64,000 nt of DNA from Enterococcus sp. 4G2_DIV0659 (GCF_002140715.2 NZ_NGLE02000001.1:2570001-2634000), one strand, 5' to 3'; positions 36,767 to 48,696 are shown, counted from the first letter of the stretch. A program made the numbers and translations. The notes: generated by a model from the letters alone, not told the origin.

Positions 36767-37375
36767 ATGTCAATTTTTAGTAAAAATGCGTTATCGAGCT
36801 TTTTTGGACTATCTGGTGAAGATGAATATGATAATTATGATGAATATGAAGAGCAAAAGGTTGTGAATGAACAACCAAGACAGACGGTTCGGCAACAAGC
36901 GCCAGCTCAGGTTCAAAGACCTACCACAGCTGAGCCTTTAACCGAAAAACCATCTGCTCGTTATCGTTCAACAGAAACGCATCAAGATAAAAAAGAAAGC
37001 CGTCAGGAAACAGCATTTAATGAGAAAAAGGTTGTCTCCATGCGTAGTTCTAATAATTCAAATACTAAACGTGCGCAAGAAACACAAAGTTCAGGTAGAC
37101 CAGGTAAGATCACTATTATTGAACCACGAGTTTATTCTGAAGCAATGAACATTGCAAAACATATTATTGCAAGTGATGCGGTATTGATTAATTTTCATCT
37201 AGTAGAAGAAAATCAAGCAAGAAGAATTGTTGACTTTCTTACTGGGACTGTTTACGCTTTGGATGGAGACATTCAACGTGTGGGGGATGAAATTTTTCTT
37301 TGTACGCCATCAAGTATAGAAATCGATAGTGCCACAGCTCAATCATTAGCTAAAAAGCAATTATTTGATTTTTAA
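36767..37375 (+). CDS. sepF: Cell division protein SepF
   Basis: The 202-aa protein has an N-terminal amphipathic membrane helix (MSIFSKNALSSFFGL), a Gln/Arg-rich linker (about 25-110) and the SepF core domain (KITIIEPRVYSEAMNIAKHI, then ARRIVDFLTGTVYALDGDIQRVG and IFLCTPSSIEI). It bends membrane and anchors FtsZ. The AAAGGAGGGG site decides the ATG at 36767 against the longer frame from 36680. Confidence 0.94.
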   Translation: MSIFSKNALSSFFGLSGEDEYDNYDEYEEQKVVNEQPRQTVRQQAPAQVQRPTTAEPLTEKPSARYRSTETHQDKKESRQETAFNEKKVVSMRSSNNSNTKRAQETQSSGRPGKITIIEPRVYSEAMNIAKHIIASDAVLINFHLVEENQARRIVDFLTGTVYALDGDIQRVGDEIFLCTPSSIEIDSATAQSLAKKQLFDF

Positions 37376-37389
37376 GTCAGGAGGTAATT

Positions 37390-37659
37390 ATTATCGCTTT
37401 ATTTATATTCCTACTTTATAAAGGTGTTCAGATTTATACAGGACTTTTAATCATTTATGCATTGCTATCTTGGTTCCCTGGTGCTTATGATTCTACATTT
37501 GGACGCTTGATTGCAAGAATTTGCGAACCATATCTAAGTATATTTGATCGATTGAATTTAAGAATAGGCATGATTGGTTTCAATGTACTGATTGCAATCA
37601 TTGTATTGAATTTAGTAGCTAGTGGTCTAGGAAGAATTTTACAATCAATCATGTATTAA
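37390..37659 (+). CDS. ylmG: YlmG/YggT-family membrane protein, probable ATT or ATC start
   Basis: The frame reads IALFIFLLYKGVQIYTGLLIIYALLSWFPG and on to ILQSIMY, about 89 residues with two membrane spans, the usual YlmG layout. No ATG, GTG or TTG lies in frame before TTG near 37456 or ATG at 37462, and starting there would cut the first span. The ribosome binding site CAGGAGGT (37378-37385) stands exactly before ATT 37390 (spacing 5) and ATC 37393 (spacing 8), so one of these is probably the start. The role is in envelope or membrane organisation and poorly defined. Confidence 0.8.
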   Translation: MIALFIFLLYKGVQIYTGLLIIYALLSWFPGAYDSTFGRLIARICEPYLSIFDRLNLRIGMIGFNVLIAIIVLNLVASGLGRILQSIMY

Positions 37660-37681
37660 TAAAAGAAAGGATGATTTATCT

Positions 37682-38464
37682 ATGAACGCAAATGTGTATC
37701 AACATTTTCGCAAAGATGAGCATCCTTTTATTGATTCTGTTGGTGATTGGCTTGAACAAGTTGAAAGCCAGTATGCACCTTATTTAACAGACTTTTTAGA
37801 TCCCAGACAAGCATATATCTTAGAAACGCTGATACGACAAAATAGTGAGCTTAAGTTTGATTTTTATGGTGGATATGAGCAAGCTGAACGTAAAAGATGT
37901 TTAATCTATCCTGATTATTATCAAACGAAGCAAGATGATTTTGAGGTAGAATTGGTTGAAATCATTTATCCTATAAAATTTTCTACGCTATCTCATGGAA
38001 AAATTCTAGGAACTTTAGTCAATACAGGGATTAAACGCGAATATTTCGGGGATATTATTTCTGACGGTCAGAGATGGCAAGTTTTGGTGGCTAAAGAAAT
38101 AGCTAATTTTGTCATGACTCAGGTAGAAAAAATAGGAAAGATATCGGTAAGATTAGAAAGTAGAAAATATACTGAGATGATTATTCCAAAAGACGATTGG
38201 ACGCATGAACGAACAACAATAAGTTCTTTACGTCTGGATAATTTGATTGCTAGCGTATATAATATATCTAGACAGAGATCGAAACAGTTGATCGAATCTG
38301 GAAAAGTCAAAGTGAATTGGACGGAAAATGTAAGACCTGATTTTTTAGTAGACTTATTAGATATTGTGTCTATTAGAGGTTTTGGGCGAGTCCAAATTCA
38401 AGAGTTAGAAGGTAAGACGAAAAAGGACAAGTTTCGTTTGTTATTGGGGGTTCTACGAAAATAA
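37682..38464 (+). CDS. ylmH: YlmH S4-domain RNA-binding protein
   Basis: The 260-aa protein has an N-terminal domain of the YlmH type (HFRKDEHPFIDSVGDWLEQV, then FLDPRQAYILETLI, and a middle FGGYEQAER-like stretch). A C-terminal S4 domain follows (RLDNLIASVYNISRQRSKQLIESGKVKVNW). YlmH is reported to act on stalled 50S subunits carrying peptidyl-tRNA. GAAAGGATG precedes the ATG. It is a normal member of this cluster. Confidence 0.92.
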   Translation: MNANVYQHFRKDEHPFIDSVGDWLEQVESQYAPYLTDFLDPRQAYILETLIRQNSELKFDFYGGYEQAERKRCLIYPDYYQTKQDDFEVELVEIIYPIKFSTLSHGKILGTLVNTGIKREYFGDIISDGQRWQVLVAKEIANFVMTQVEKIGKISVRLESRKYTEMIIPKDDWTHERTTISSLRLDNLIASVYNISRQRSKQLIESGKVKVNWTENVRPDFLVDLLDIVSIRGFGRVQIQELEGKTKKDKFRLLLGVLRK

Positions 38465-38483
38465 TCCAAAGAGGTGAAGGAAT

Positions 38484-39194
38484 ATGGCATTAACTCCATT
38501 AGATATTCAAAACAAGAATTTCTCTACGAAAATGAGAGGGTACAATCAAGACGATGTCGATGATTTCTTAGATCAAGTAACGAAAGATTATGAAGACGCA
38601 CTTCAAAAAAATCGTGAACTTGAAAAATCATTAAAACATGCAGAAGAAAAATTACAATATTTCAATGAATTAAAAGATGCGCTGAATCAATCGATTATCG
38701 TTGCTCAAGATACAGCAGACAAAGTGAAAACGAGTGCGAATAAAGAATCTGAAGTGATTGTTACATCTGCTGAAAATACAGCAAATGAAATGATTTCATC
38801 TGCTGAAAAGCGCTCAAGTAATCTAATTACATCTGCGGAAGAAAAAGCAAAAGAAATATTGACTGATGCAACAGATCGCGCCCGTCAATTAGCTGCTGAA
38901 ACGGATGATTTGAAGAAAAAAACACGTGTCTTCCACCAACGTTTAAGTTTGATGTTAGAAGCGCAACTGGAGCAAGTTAAGAGTGAGGAATGGAATGAAC
39001 TATTGAAACCATTCTCTAGCTATGTAAGTGATTCACATACTGTTATCAAAGAAGTTTTGGCAAAAGAACTTGATAAGGATGAAGAAGTAGCTCCAACTTC
39101 GACCCCTGTTGAAACAGTAGATAAGCCAACACTTGAACAAGCTGCGATTGATCCAAAGGCAATGCTTGATTTATTAAATAAAAATCCTGAATAA
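38484..39194 (+). CDS. divIVA: Cell division/polarity protein DivIVA
   Basis: The 236-aa protein has the DivIVA N-terminus MALTPLDIQNKNFSTKMRGYNQDDVDDFLDQVTKDYE, which binds curved membrane, and a long coiled coil with an Asn/Ala-rich series of SAEN/SAEKR repeats (about 90-125). The tail is Pro/Thr rich. It organises septum and division-site proteins in cocci. AGAGGTGAAGG precedes the ATG. It ends the dcw run before the ileS leader. Confidence 0.94.
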   Translation: MALTPLDIQNKNFSTKMRGYNQDDVDDFLDQVTKDYEDALQKNRELEKSLKHAEEKLQYFNELKDALNQSIIVAQDTADKVKTSANKESEVIVTSAENTANEMISSAEKRSSNLITSAEEKAKEILTDATDRARQLAAETDDLKKKTRVFHQRLSLMLEAQLEQVKSEEWNELLKPFSSYVSDSHTVIKEVLAKELDKDEEVAPTSTPVETVDKPTLEQAAIDPKAMLDLLNKNPE

Positions 39195-39209
39195 GACTGT
39201 AAACAAATA

Positions 39210-39438
39210 GAACAGAAAAGTCAGTATCCATTCTTTAAAGCGAGTCAATGATAGTGAAAGATTGACAGACCCTGGTATTGAAAAGATCCTCTATTTTACT
39301 CAAATTTGAATGTAGTAGAATTTGACGACTGATTTCGTTAACAATCATAGAGGAGATAATTGATTTTAATTGATTATTTTAAATTTGGGTGGTAACACGA
39401 GTACTTTCGTCCCTTGGGATGAAGGTACTTTTTGTTTT
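39210..39438 (+). promoter_or_regulatory. T-box riboswitch upstream of ileS
   Basis: The T-box motif TTTGGGTGGTAACACGAG is at 39384-39401. Just after it a 14-bp terminator stem (39400-39413 with 39416-39429, including G-U pairs) is followed by a T run to 39438. Stem I features lie upstream from about 39230, and an ATC near 39280 (AAAAGATCCTC) is a candidate Ile specifier. It senses uncharged tRNA-Ile and lets transcription read into ileS. The specifier assignment is tentative. Confidence 0.85.
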
Positions 39439-39439
39439 G

Positions 39440-39640
39440 CTGTGAATCACCATAAGTTACTCTAAATCTCAGTTTTATAAATCACGAAGAACAAAGTGAA
39501 TTGTAAAAACGCAGTAAAAGATGTTTGAAAGATAAGATTTGCCTGATGATTTATAGGAGTTAAAGTTTTAATCATAGAAAAGCTACGATTTGCTTTGCTA
39601 AAGTAGATATCGAACTAAATTACACGATACAAAGCAGTTG
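39440..39640 (+). repeat. Interspersed element copy between the T-box and ileS
   Basis: The 245-bp stretch between the T-box terminator and ileS has no gene. It carries TGTGAATCAC (39441-39450), the exact 20-mer shared with 5194-5213 (39480-39499), a following TTTGAAAGATAAG matching CTGAAAGACAAG of the first copy, and a diverged AAAGTAGAT-type word near 39600. This is a second, more decayed copy of the family between nusB and folD. Confidence 0.65.
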
Positions 39641-39683
39641 AATGTATAATCAATAGTTATAAATGAAAGTGAGGAAATAAAAA

Positions 39684-42473
39684 ATGAAAATGAAAGAAAC
39701 ATTACAGTTGGGAAAAACAGCTTTTCCAATGCGTGGGAACTTGCCAAACCGTGAAGTTGAATGGCAAAAAGAATGGGAAGAACAAAAAATTTATGAAAAA
39801 CGTCAAGAATTAAATGAAGGGAAGCCAACATTTGTTTTACATGATGGACCGCCATATGCAAATGGAAATATTCATTTAGGGCACTCTTTAAATAAAATCA
39901 GTAAAGACATTATCATCCGTTCAAAATCAATGTCTGGATTCCGTTCTCCTTATGTTCCTGGATGGGATACACATGGATTACCAATTGAGCAAGTATTGAC
40001 AAACAAAGGTATCAAAAGAAAAGAAATGACTTTAGCTGAATATCGTGAAAAATGTGAAGAATATGCCCGCTCACAAGTGGACACACAACGTGAAGATTTC
40101 AAGCGTTTAGGTGTAGCGGGGGATTGGGAAAATCCTTATGTCACATTAGATCCATCTTATGAAGCTGCTGAAATCCGTGTATTTGGGAAAATGGCTGAAA
40201 AGGGATATATCTATAAAGGGCTAAAACCAATTTATTGGTCGCCATCAAGTGAATCTTCATTAGCAGAAGCCGAAATTGAATACAAAGATGTTAAATCGCC
40301 ATCTATCTATGTGACATTCAAAGTGGTTGATGGAAAAGGTCTTTTAGATACAGATACATCATTCGTGATTTGGACAACAACACCATGGACACTTCCTGCT
40401 AACTTAGGAATTTCAGTTAATCCAGATTATCAATATGTTGTTGTTAAGGCTTATGGTAAAAAATATGTTGTGGCTAAAGACCTTTTAGATACAGTAAAAG
40501 AAGCAATTGGTTGGGAAGAAGTAGAAGTTGTGGAAACTATTTCAGGGAAAGACATGGAATATATGACTGCACAACATCCTTTCTATGATCGTACATCTTT
40601 AGTCATGTTAGGAGACCATGTAACATTAGATGCTGGTACTGGTTTAGTTCACACCGCTCCTGGGCATGGTGAAGATGACTATATCGTTGGTAGAAAATAC
40701 AACTTAGATGTTCTTTCTCCTGTGGATAACCGAGGCGTATTCACTGACGAGGCTCCTGGTTTTGAAGGAGTTTTCTATGATAAAGCAAATCCTATGATTA
40801 CAGCCTTACTTGATGAAAAAGATGCATTATTGAAATTAGATTTCTTTACTCATAGTTATCCACATGATTGGCGTACGAAAAAACCGGTTATTTTCCGTGC
40901 AACACCGCAATGGTTTGCGTCAATCGATAAATTCCGTCAAAATATTTTAGATGAAGTAGAAAAAGTGGATTGGATTTTACCTTGGGGAAAAACACGTTTA
41001 TACAATATGATTCGTGACCGTGGGGATTGGGTCATTTCTCGTCAACGTGCTTGGGGTGTACCTTTACCAATCTTCTATGCAGAAAATGGAGAAGCAATCA
41101 TTACACCAGAAACAATCGAGCATGTAGCAGAATTATTTGCTGAGCATGGTTCAAATATTTGGTTCAAACGTGAAGCAAAAGAATTATTGCCAGAAGGTTA
41201 TACGCATCCTGGGTCTCCAAATGGTGTATTTACAAAAGAAAATGATATCATGGATGTTTGGTTTGACTCTGGTTCTTCTCATGAAGCGGTCTTACGTCAA
41301 CGTCCAGAGCTGACGTTCCCTGCTGATATGTACTTGGAAGGTTCTGATCAATATCGTGGTTGGTTTAATTCAAGTATTACAACCAGTGTAGCAATCAATG
41401 GTGTTGCGCCTTACAAAGCTGTGTTATCGCAAGGATTTACTTTAGATGGTGAAGGACGCAAAATGAGTAAGTCACTAGGGAACACAATTGTGCCTGATAA
41501 AGTGATTAAACAAATGGGTGCGGATATTTTACGCTTGTGGGTAAGTAGTGTAGATTATGAAGCAGATGTACGTGTGTCAATGGATATTTTGAACCAAGTA
41601 TCTGAAGTTTACCGTAAAATCCGTAATACAATGCGTTTCTTATTGGCTAATACAAGTGATTTTGAACCTCAAGAACATGCGGTAGCATATGAAGAATTAC
41701 GTTCTGTGGATAAATATATGATGGTTCGTTTAAATCAAGTAATCAAAGAAATTCGTGAAAAAGGCTATGAAAAATATAATTTCATGCAAATCTATCGCTC
41801 TGTGATGAATTTCTTAACAGTTGATTTGTCTTCATTTTATTTAGACTTTGCTAAAGATGTGGTCTATATTGAAGCAGAAGATAATTATCAACGTCGTTGT
41901 ATGCAAACTGTGTTCTATCAAACAGCCGTAGCCTTAACAAAATTATTAACACCGATCATTCCTCATACATCTGAGGAAATCTGGAGCTTCTTAAAAGAAG
42001 AAGAAGACTATGTTCAATTAGCCGAGTTCCCAGGATATGAAGAATTTGCTAATCAACAAGAATTACTAGATACGTGGGCAGCCTTTATGGACTTTAGAGA
42101 TGATGTCTTAAAAGCGTTGGAAGAAGCCCGTAATTCTAAATTAATCGGTAAATCATTAGAAGCGAAAGTAAGGATTTATCCAAATGAACAAGTTCGTCAG
42201 TTATTGACAGCGGTAGATGCAGATGTTGCACAATTAATGATTGTTTCAGGATTTGAAGTTGCGACAGCAACTGACGTGGTACCTGAAAGTGCGATAACAT
42301 TTGAGAACATGTCAATTCTTGTGGAAAAAGCAGAGGGTGAAACATGTGATCGTTGCCGTGCAGTACGCACAGATGTTGGTGAACATGAAACATTACCTCA
42401 TTTATGCGGTCGTTGTGCGACAATCGTTGAGGAAAATTATCCAGAAGCTGTAGCTGAAGGATTTGAAGAATAA
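39684..42473 (+). CDS. ileS: Isoleucyl-tRNA synthetase
   Basis: The 929-aa class I synthetase has HIGH as [11 protein letters not shown] (about residue 58), a CP1 editing domain with [24 protein letters not shown] and [12 protein letters not shown], and KMSKS in [10 protein letters not shown] (about 597). A C-terminal zinc site is formed by CDRCRA and CGRC near the end. It charges tRNA-Ile. GTGAGG precedes the ATG, and expression is set by the T-box leader. Length is normal. Confidence 0.97.
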   Translation: MKMKETLQLGKTAFPMRGNLPNREVEWQKEWEEQKIYEKRQELNEGKPTFVLHDGPPYANGNIHLGHSLNKISKDIIIRSKSMSGFRSPYVPGWDTHGLPIEQVLTNKGIKRKEMTLAEYREKCEEYARSQVDTQREDFKRLGVAGDWENPYVTLDPSYEAAEIRVFGKMAEKGYIYKGLKPIYWSPSSESSLAEAEIEYKDVKSPSIYVTFKVVDGKGLLDTDTSFVIWTTTPWTLPANLGISVNPDYQYVVVKAYGKKYVVAKDLLDTVKEAIGWEEVEVVETISGKDMEYMTAQHPFYDRTSLVMLGDHVTLDAGTGLVHTAPGHGEDDYIVGRKYNLDVLSPVDNRGVFTDEAPGFEGVFYDKANPMITALLDEKDALLKLDFFTHSYPHDWRTKKPVIFRATPQWFASIDKFRQNILDEVEKVDWILPWGKTRLYNMIRDRGDWVISRQRAWGVPLPIFYAENGEAIITPETIEHVAELFAEHGSNIWFKREAKELLPEGYTHPGSPNGVFTKENDIMDVWFDSGSSHEAVLRQRPELTFPADMYLEGSDQYRGWFNSSITTSVAINGVAPYKAVLSQGFTLDGEGRKMSKSLGNTIVPDKVIKQMGADILRLWVSSVDYEADVRVSMDILNQVSEVYRKIRNTMRFLLANTSDFEPQEHAVAYEELRSVDKYMMVRLNQVIKEIREKGYEKYNFMQIYRSVMNFLTVDLSSFYLDFAKDVVYIEAEDNYQRRCMQTVFYQTAVALTKLLTPIIPHTSEEIWSFLKEEEDYVQLAEFPGYEEFANQQELLDTWAAFMDFRDDVLKALEEARNSKLIGKSLEAKVRIYPNEQVRQLLTAVDADVAQLMIVSGFEVATATDVVPESAITFENMSILVEKAEGETCDRCRAVRTDVGEHETLPHLCGRCATIVEENYPEAVAEGFEE

Positions 42474-42520
42474 TAACCAAAGTCTATGATTAATAGATAA
42501 GAAGAATGTTATACTAAAAA

Positions 42521-42557
42521 AACAATCAGCTCACATCGGAGCTGATTGTTTTTTTTA
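42521..42557. terminator. Bidirectional terminator between ileS and zwf
   Basis: AACAATCAGCTC (42521-42532) pairs with GAGCTGATTGTT (42539-42550), with eight T residues after and an A run before. It separates two convergent genes. Confidence 0.9.
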
Positions 42558-44075
42558 ATTTAGTTTTCCTCTTTCACGATACCAAGCATCTGGTTGCCAA
42601 TCCCAAGAAAAACCGTCTTTTTCTAATAGTTCAAAAGCAGCATCTGGTCCCATTGAACCTGCTGAATAATTAGGGAAGTCAATAGTTGTTTTATCCCAAG
42701 CTTGACGGATAATATCAACGATACGCCAAGATTGAGCGACCTCATCCCAATGAGAGAAGTTTGTTCCGTCTCCATTTAAACTGTCTAATAGAAGTTTTTC
42801 ATAAGCTTCAGGACTATTGCCTGTTGTTTCTGCACTATGGCGATAATCTAATTTTACTGGTGTTGTTGTAAAGCCTTGTCCGATTTCTTTCCCATTTAAA
42901 GTCATTGAAAAACCTTCTGTTGGTTGAATATAGATCGTCAAGACGTTTGGTGGTAGATCCGTTTTTTCTCCGCATTTATCGATGTCGTCTTTAAAGACAT
43001 TAACAGGAACTTGTTTAAAGACGATATTAATGCGAGTACCCTTTTCTGTTAGTCTTTTTCCTGTGCGGACATAAAAGGGAACACCAGACCAACGGAAATT
43101 ATCAATTAGGAATTTTCCAGCAACAAAGGTTTCTGTCTGAGAATTTTCATCGACATTTGGTTCTTCTCGATAACTAACAAACGTATTGTCTTCCAGTTTT
43201 CCCTCGCCGTATTGTCCTCGAACAAAATTTTCTAATGCCTCTTCTTCTGAATAAAGGCGAATCGCTTGGAGTGCTTTAACTTTTTCCGTACGAATTTCAG
43301 TTTCAGAGAAGGCTACAGGTGGCTCCATAGCAAGCAAGGCAACAACTTGTAAAATATGGTTTTGAACCATGTCTTTTAATGCACCACTATGCTCATAATA
43401 GCCACCACGATCTTCTACTCCAAGACTTTCGGCAAAAGTAATTTGGACATTATCGATGTAACGATTATTCCATTGCGATTCAAAAATGTTATTGGCAAAG
43501 CGAATAGCAGAGATATTTTGGATCATTTCTTTTCCTAAGTAGTGATCGATTCTAAAAATATCTTTTTCAGGAAAAACAGCACGAATTTCTTCATTTAATT
43601 GATACGCAGAATCATAGTCTGACCCAAATGGTTTTTCAATGATTAATCGATCAAATCCTTCGTCAGTTAAGATTTCTTGTGATTTTAGGTGCTGAACAAT
43701 GGTGCCAAAGAATTGAGGAGCCATTGCTAAGTAGTAGATATGATTACCGCCTAATTTATATTGATCATTTAATTTATCGGATAATTTTTTTAAAGTATCA
43801 TAATGCTCAGAGTCATTCACATTATGAGATTGGTAATAAAAATGACTTGAAAAAGCATCGGCTTCTTCTTGCGTTGGCTTTAATTCTTGAATTGTTTCAC
43901 GAACGATTTCGCGATAATGATCATCAGACCATTCTCTACGAGCCGTACCAATAACGGCGAAATGTTCAGCTAGATTTCCTTTGCGGTATAATCGGAATAA
44001 AGAGGGATAAAGTTTTCTTTTCGCCAAATCTCCTGTGCCGCCAAATATAGTAAATAGAGCAATTTGTTCTTTCAT
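42555..44075 (-). CDS. zwf: Glucose-6-phosphate 1-dehydrogenase
   Basis: The 506-aa enzyme begins with the Rossmann loop LFTIFGGTGDLAKRKLYPSL and has the active-site motif RIDHYLGKEMIQN (about residue 175-187), with later GVPFYVRTGKRL. It oxidises glucose-6-phosphate to 6-phosphogluconolactone, feeding the pentose phosphate path and NADPH. It runs opposite to ileS. GAAAGCGGGGAA precedes the ATG. The metal-dependent regulator gene is just upstream on the same strand (40 bases), so they may be co-transcribed. Confidence 0.95.
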   Translation of the reverse strand: MKEQIALFTIFGGTGDLAKRKLYPSLFRLYRKGNLAEHFAVIGTARREWSDDHYREIVRETIQELKPTQEEADAFSSHFYYQSHNVNDSEHYDTLKKLSDKLNDQYKLGGNHIYYLAMAPQFFGTIVQHLKSQEILTDEGFDRLIIEKPFGSDYDSAYQLNEEIRAVFPEKDIFRIDHYLGKEMIQNISAIRFANNIFESQWNNRYIDNVQITFAESLGVEDRGGYYEHSGALKDMVQNHILQVVALLAMEPPVAFSETEIRTEKVKALQAIRLYSEEEALENFVRGQYGEGKLEDNTFVSYREEPNVDENSQTETFVAGKFLIDNFRWSGVPFYVRTGKRLTEKGTRINIVFKQVPVNVFKDDIDKCGEKTDLPPNVLTIYIQPTEGFSMTLNGKEIGQGFTTTPVKLDYRHSAETTGNSPEAYEKLLLDSLNGDGTNFSHWDEVAQSWRIVDIIRQAWDKTTIDFPNYSAGSMGPDAAFELLEKDGFSWDWQPDAWYRERGKLN

Positions 44076-44115
44076 TGTGTTCCCCGCTTTCTAATTGTCT
44101 GTATAAGCCTGCGAT

Positions 44116-44763
44116 TTATAATTGATCAACAAAAATGGTGCTTGCGGCTTTATAACTGATTGCTAAATTTTTTGTATGGTTACTGATATTAATTGGTCCT
44201 TCATACGCTGCAATCTCATTGATCGTATATTCTTCATGAATGTTCAAATCAATAGATACTAGGTAATCCAGCAATTCTTTTTCATCTAAAACACGAGCAA
44301 TTCGAATTTTTGTGCCTACAGGATAGTCTGCTAGTGTTTGACGTTTTTCTTCGTGAACAGGTTGATCGTCATCTGGAATTACTCCGCCATGAGGACAAAA
44401 TTTTGGTTGTTCTAGATAAGCGGATAAGCGATTTGCCAGTGTTTGTGAAGTAACATGTTCTAAAACTTCGGCTTCATCATGTACTTCGTTCCATGAATAG
44501 TTTAAGTGTTCAACTAAAAATACTTCCCATAAGCGATGTTTACGTATCAGCGTACTGGCTTTTTTTAACCCCGATTCTGTTAGTTGAACGCCTTGGTAAG
44601 GTGAATGTTCAACAAGACCTTCTTTTACTAATTTTGAGATCATTTCACTTACAGATGCGGCAGAAACATTTAAGCCAGAAACGATTTGTTTGTTATTGAT
44701 TTTATTTTCATCGCCACCTAATTCAAAAATCAACTTTAGGTAGTCTTCGCGATTTGGGGTCAT
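44116..44763 (-). CDS. DtxR/MntR-family metal-dependent transcriptional repressor
   Basis: The 215-aa regulator has a winged helix (NREDYLKLIFELGG, then QIVSGLNVSAASVSEMISKLVKEGLVEHSPY, about 3-65), a dimer and metal-binding domain (RLWEVFLVEHL, HDEAEVLEHVTSQ and LEQPKFCPHGGVIP), and a C-terminal SH3-like domain. This family senses Mn2+ or Fe2+ and represses uptake genes. The start at 44763 is chosen over 44772 because AAAGGA overlaps the first ATG. A TAAGAT-ATTA-ATCTTA palindrome (44831-44846) is a candidate operator, not a clear match to known sites. Confidence 0.88.
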   Translation of the reverse strand: MTPNREDYLKLIFELGGDENKINNKQIVSGLNVSAASVSEMISKLVKEGLVEHSPYQGVQLTESGLKKASTLIRKHRLWEVFLVEHLNYSWNEVHDEAEVLEHVTSQTLANRLSAYLEQPKFCPHGGVIPDDDQPVHEEKRQTLADYPVGTKIRIARVLDEKELLDYLVSIDLNIHEEYTINEIAAYEGPINISNHTKNLAISYKAASTIFVDQL

Positions 44764-46726
<1,963 letters not shown>

Positions 46727-46812
46727 AAAATTGAAAGATAAGCGTTTGACAAGGTGTATGTTCAATCGCTAATGTATAATTGAGTTAAAAATATGAAGGA
46801 GAGTGTTTCTGA

Positions 46813-47196
46813 ATGAAATTAGATATGGTTGGGATCATCGTTGAATCAATGGAACAAGCAATCCTGTTTTACGAACGTCTAGGTTTTGAAACCGTTGGTG
46901 AAAAAAATGCTGATTATGTGGAGCTTGATCATGCTGGAACAAGAATTTCTTTAAATACGAAAAAAATGGTTGCTGGAATTTATGGCTATGAACCAAAAAG
47001 TGAAGGGGATAAAATTGAGTTGGCTTTTCTTTGTGAATCACCGACTGAGATCGATCAGCTATGTGCAAAGATGAAGGCATTTGATTATGAGATTTTTAAA
47101 GAACCTTGGCACGCATTTTGGGGACAATATTATGCAATTATTCAAGATGTAGATGGTAATCTTTTAAGTCTGTTCTGTAATAGTCAGGATGTGTAA
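46813..47196 (+). CDS. VOC (glyoxalase/bleomycin resistance-like) family protein
   Basis: The 127-aa protein has the paired beta-alpha-beta-beta-beta units of the VOC superfamily: MVGIIVESMEQAILFYERLGFETVG at the start and WGQYYAIIQDVDGNLLSLF at the end. Members bind metal and act on varied small molecules; the substrate here is unknown. GAAGGAGAG precedes the ATG. The next gene follows after one base, suggesting a two-gene unit. Confidence 0.8.
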   Translation: MKLDMVGIIVESMEQAILFYERLGFETVGEKNADYVELDHAGTRISLNTKKMVAGIYGYEPKSEGDKIELAFLCESPTEIDQLCAKMKAFDYEIFKEPWHAFWGQYYAIIQDVDGNLLSLFCNSQDV

Positions 47197-47197
47197 A

Positions 47198-47569
47198 ATG
47201 ATGGATAAGAAAATTGCTTATTTAAAAAATGAAGCAAGGAAATGGCCTGGCGCAAGTGTTGCTTATCGAGAAGATTGGGATTGCGATTACTTTGGAATCG
47301 AAAAAAAATGTTTTTGCATGTTAGGAACAAATAAAGCTGGCGATTGGGTGATGACGGTAAAAGGCGATCCAGAGGAAAATGAGCTTTTGCGAGAACAGTA
47401 TCCAGATGTAGTACCAGGATATTACGCAAATAAAACGCATTGGAATTCATTTATGTTGGAAAATTCATCCTTTACACAAGAACAGCTAGCTTCATTTTTA
47501 AGAAAATCTTATCAACTAGTCTTGGTTAAGTTACCAAAAAAAGTACAAGCGAAATATAGTGGAAAATAA
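47198..47569 (+). CDS. MmcQ/YjbR-family protein
   Basis: The 123-aa protein has the CyaY-like fold pattern of MmcQ/YjbR proteins: a helical start (IAYLKNEARKWPGAS), strand YFGIEKKCFCMLG, then LREQYPDVVPGYYANKTHWNSFML and a final helix LASFLRKSYQLVLVKLPKKVQ. The role is unclear; some relatives are described as DNA-binding. The ATG at 47198 follows AGGAT by 7 bases and lies one base after the stop of the VOC gene. Confidence 0.75.
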   Translation: MMDKKIAYLKNEARKWPGASVAYREDWDCDYFGIEKKCFCMLGTNKAGDWVMTVKGDPEENELLREQYPDVVPGYYANKTHWNSFMLENSSFTQEQLASFLRKSYQLVLVKLPKKVQAKYSGK

Positions 47570-47574
47570 ATTTT

Positions 47575-47617
47575 AAAACGCGAAGCTAAGAGATTGCTCT
47601 TAAATTCGCGTTTTTTT
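47575..47617. terminator. Bidirectional terminator before the TraX-like gene
   Basis: AAAACGCGAA (47575-47584) pairs with TTCGCGTTTT (47605-47614), with extra pairing in the loop and a T run. It serves the convergent genes on either side. Confidence 0.8.
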
Positions 47618-47623
47618 ACATAA

Positions 47624-48370
47624 TTAGGCTTGATTTAAATAAAAATTAACCAAAGCAATAATCCATAAATGTGCTGGATAAAATACGTAAAATAAATATT
47701 TAAAGGTCGGATTACTGCTCCCTTTTTGACCATTGTACAAGTGAATAAAAGGAATCACTAAAATAAATAGAAAGTCTGGGTTTGCTTCAAGCATCATTTT
47801 GATCATATTAAAAGAGTAATTGGGTAAACCAAGTAAAGGCATTACAAATAATGGAATTGCAAAAATAAGATAGGAAATATCTCTTTTTTTCGGATTTTCC
47901 CTGAAGAAATAGCTGAGTAACATAAATGGGATAACAACAAATTCCCCTTCTGCGGGAATCACTCCTAAAAAAGTTCCTAATGTTAAAAAAATTGCTAGAA
48001 CGATGGATGATATTCTAAAAAAAGGTTCTTTCACCTGTTTAGCAAAATCAATTAGCGTCAAGATCGTTACACCAATAGCTAATGTCAAAAAAATATTGTT
48101 GTGAATCTGATACATGGGCTCTTTAGTAATCAGCGTGTCAATCAACGTATTCCCAACAAACATGATTGCGGCAAAGCCATATAAACGTAATAGGTATCTT
48201 CTTCGATTTCTTGTGTAGTGGAAGCCCTCAACAGCCATAAAAGCAAAGAAGACAGCGACACAGCGAGTCAACATATGAATAGGCGTGTTAAATTGCGGTG
48301 GTAAAAGTGGGATAAGATGATCCAGAGCCATCAAGCCCATCATAATAAGTTTTAATTGGTTTCCGTTCAT
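47624..48370 (-). CDS. TraX-family membrane protein
   Basis: The 248-aa protein has about eight membrane spans and begins NGNQLKLIMMGLMALDHLIPLLP, the TraX family signature with its DH pair, followed by RCVAVFFAFMAVEGFHYTRNRRRYLLRL. TraX acetylates F pilin in E. coli, but chromosomal Firmicutes members likely modify other envelope components; the substrate is unknown. It is monocistronic. The region upstream leads into the left end of the integrated element. Confidence 0.8.
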   Translation of the reverse strand: MNGNQLKLIMMGLMALDHLIPLLPPQFNTPIHMLTRCVAVFFAFMAVEGFHYTRNRRRYLLRLYGFAAIMFVGNTLIDTLITKEPMYQIHNNIFLTLAIGVTILTLIDFAKQVKEPFFRISSIVLAIFLTLGTFLGVIPAEGEFVVIPFMLLSYFFRENPKKRDISYLIFAIPLFVMPLLGLPNYSFNMIKMMLEANPDFLFILVIPFIHLYNGQKGSSNPTFKYLFYVFYPAHLWIIALVNFYLNQA

Positions 48371-48630
48371 ATCATTCTCCTATATAAATATAATTTTTTT
48401 AACTTTTTATAGTATAAAAAATATAAATATATTTTGCGTGGGAATCAACGAACAAATGGCTTACAAAAATGACAGTTGAGAGTAAGCCGATTATTGACTA
48501 ACTTGTGTAAGGATAAGGAATAAATTTATTTTGGGCTAATAAGGGTATCTGGACAGCGGAGTTCTGGGGATTTCTAGCTGTTTTTGTATCGTATAAGTGA
48601 TGTATCGGAAATAGTGACAAAACTCAGTGA

Positions 48631-48648
48631 GAATGGCGTTAAATCAAC
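48631..48648 (+). other. attL-like core
   Basis: It shares the 11-bp GTTAAATCAAC (48638-48648) and the preceding AATG with the right end (54291-54307). This is the likely crossover region. Confidence 0.55.
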
Positions 48649-48696
48649 AACCTAAAAGAAGAATAAACCCGCTTTTTCACTGTCAGTTTTCCAAAA

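Noticed and set aside
46746..46780. TTGACA and TATAAT before the VOC gene as a promoter
   Set aside because: Both words are near consensus, but they are 23 bp apart, too far to act as one promoter.
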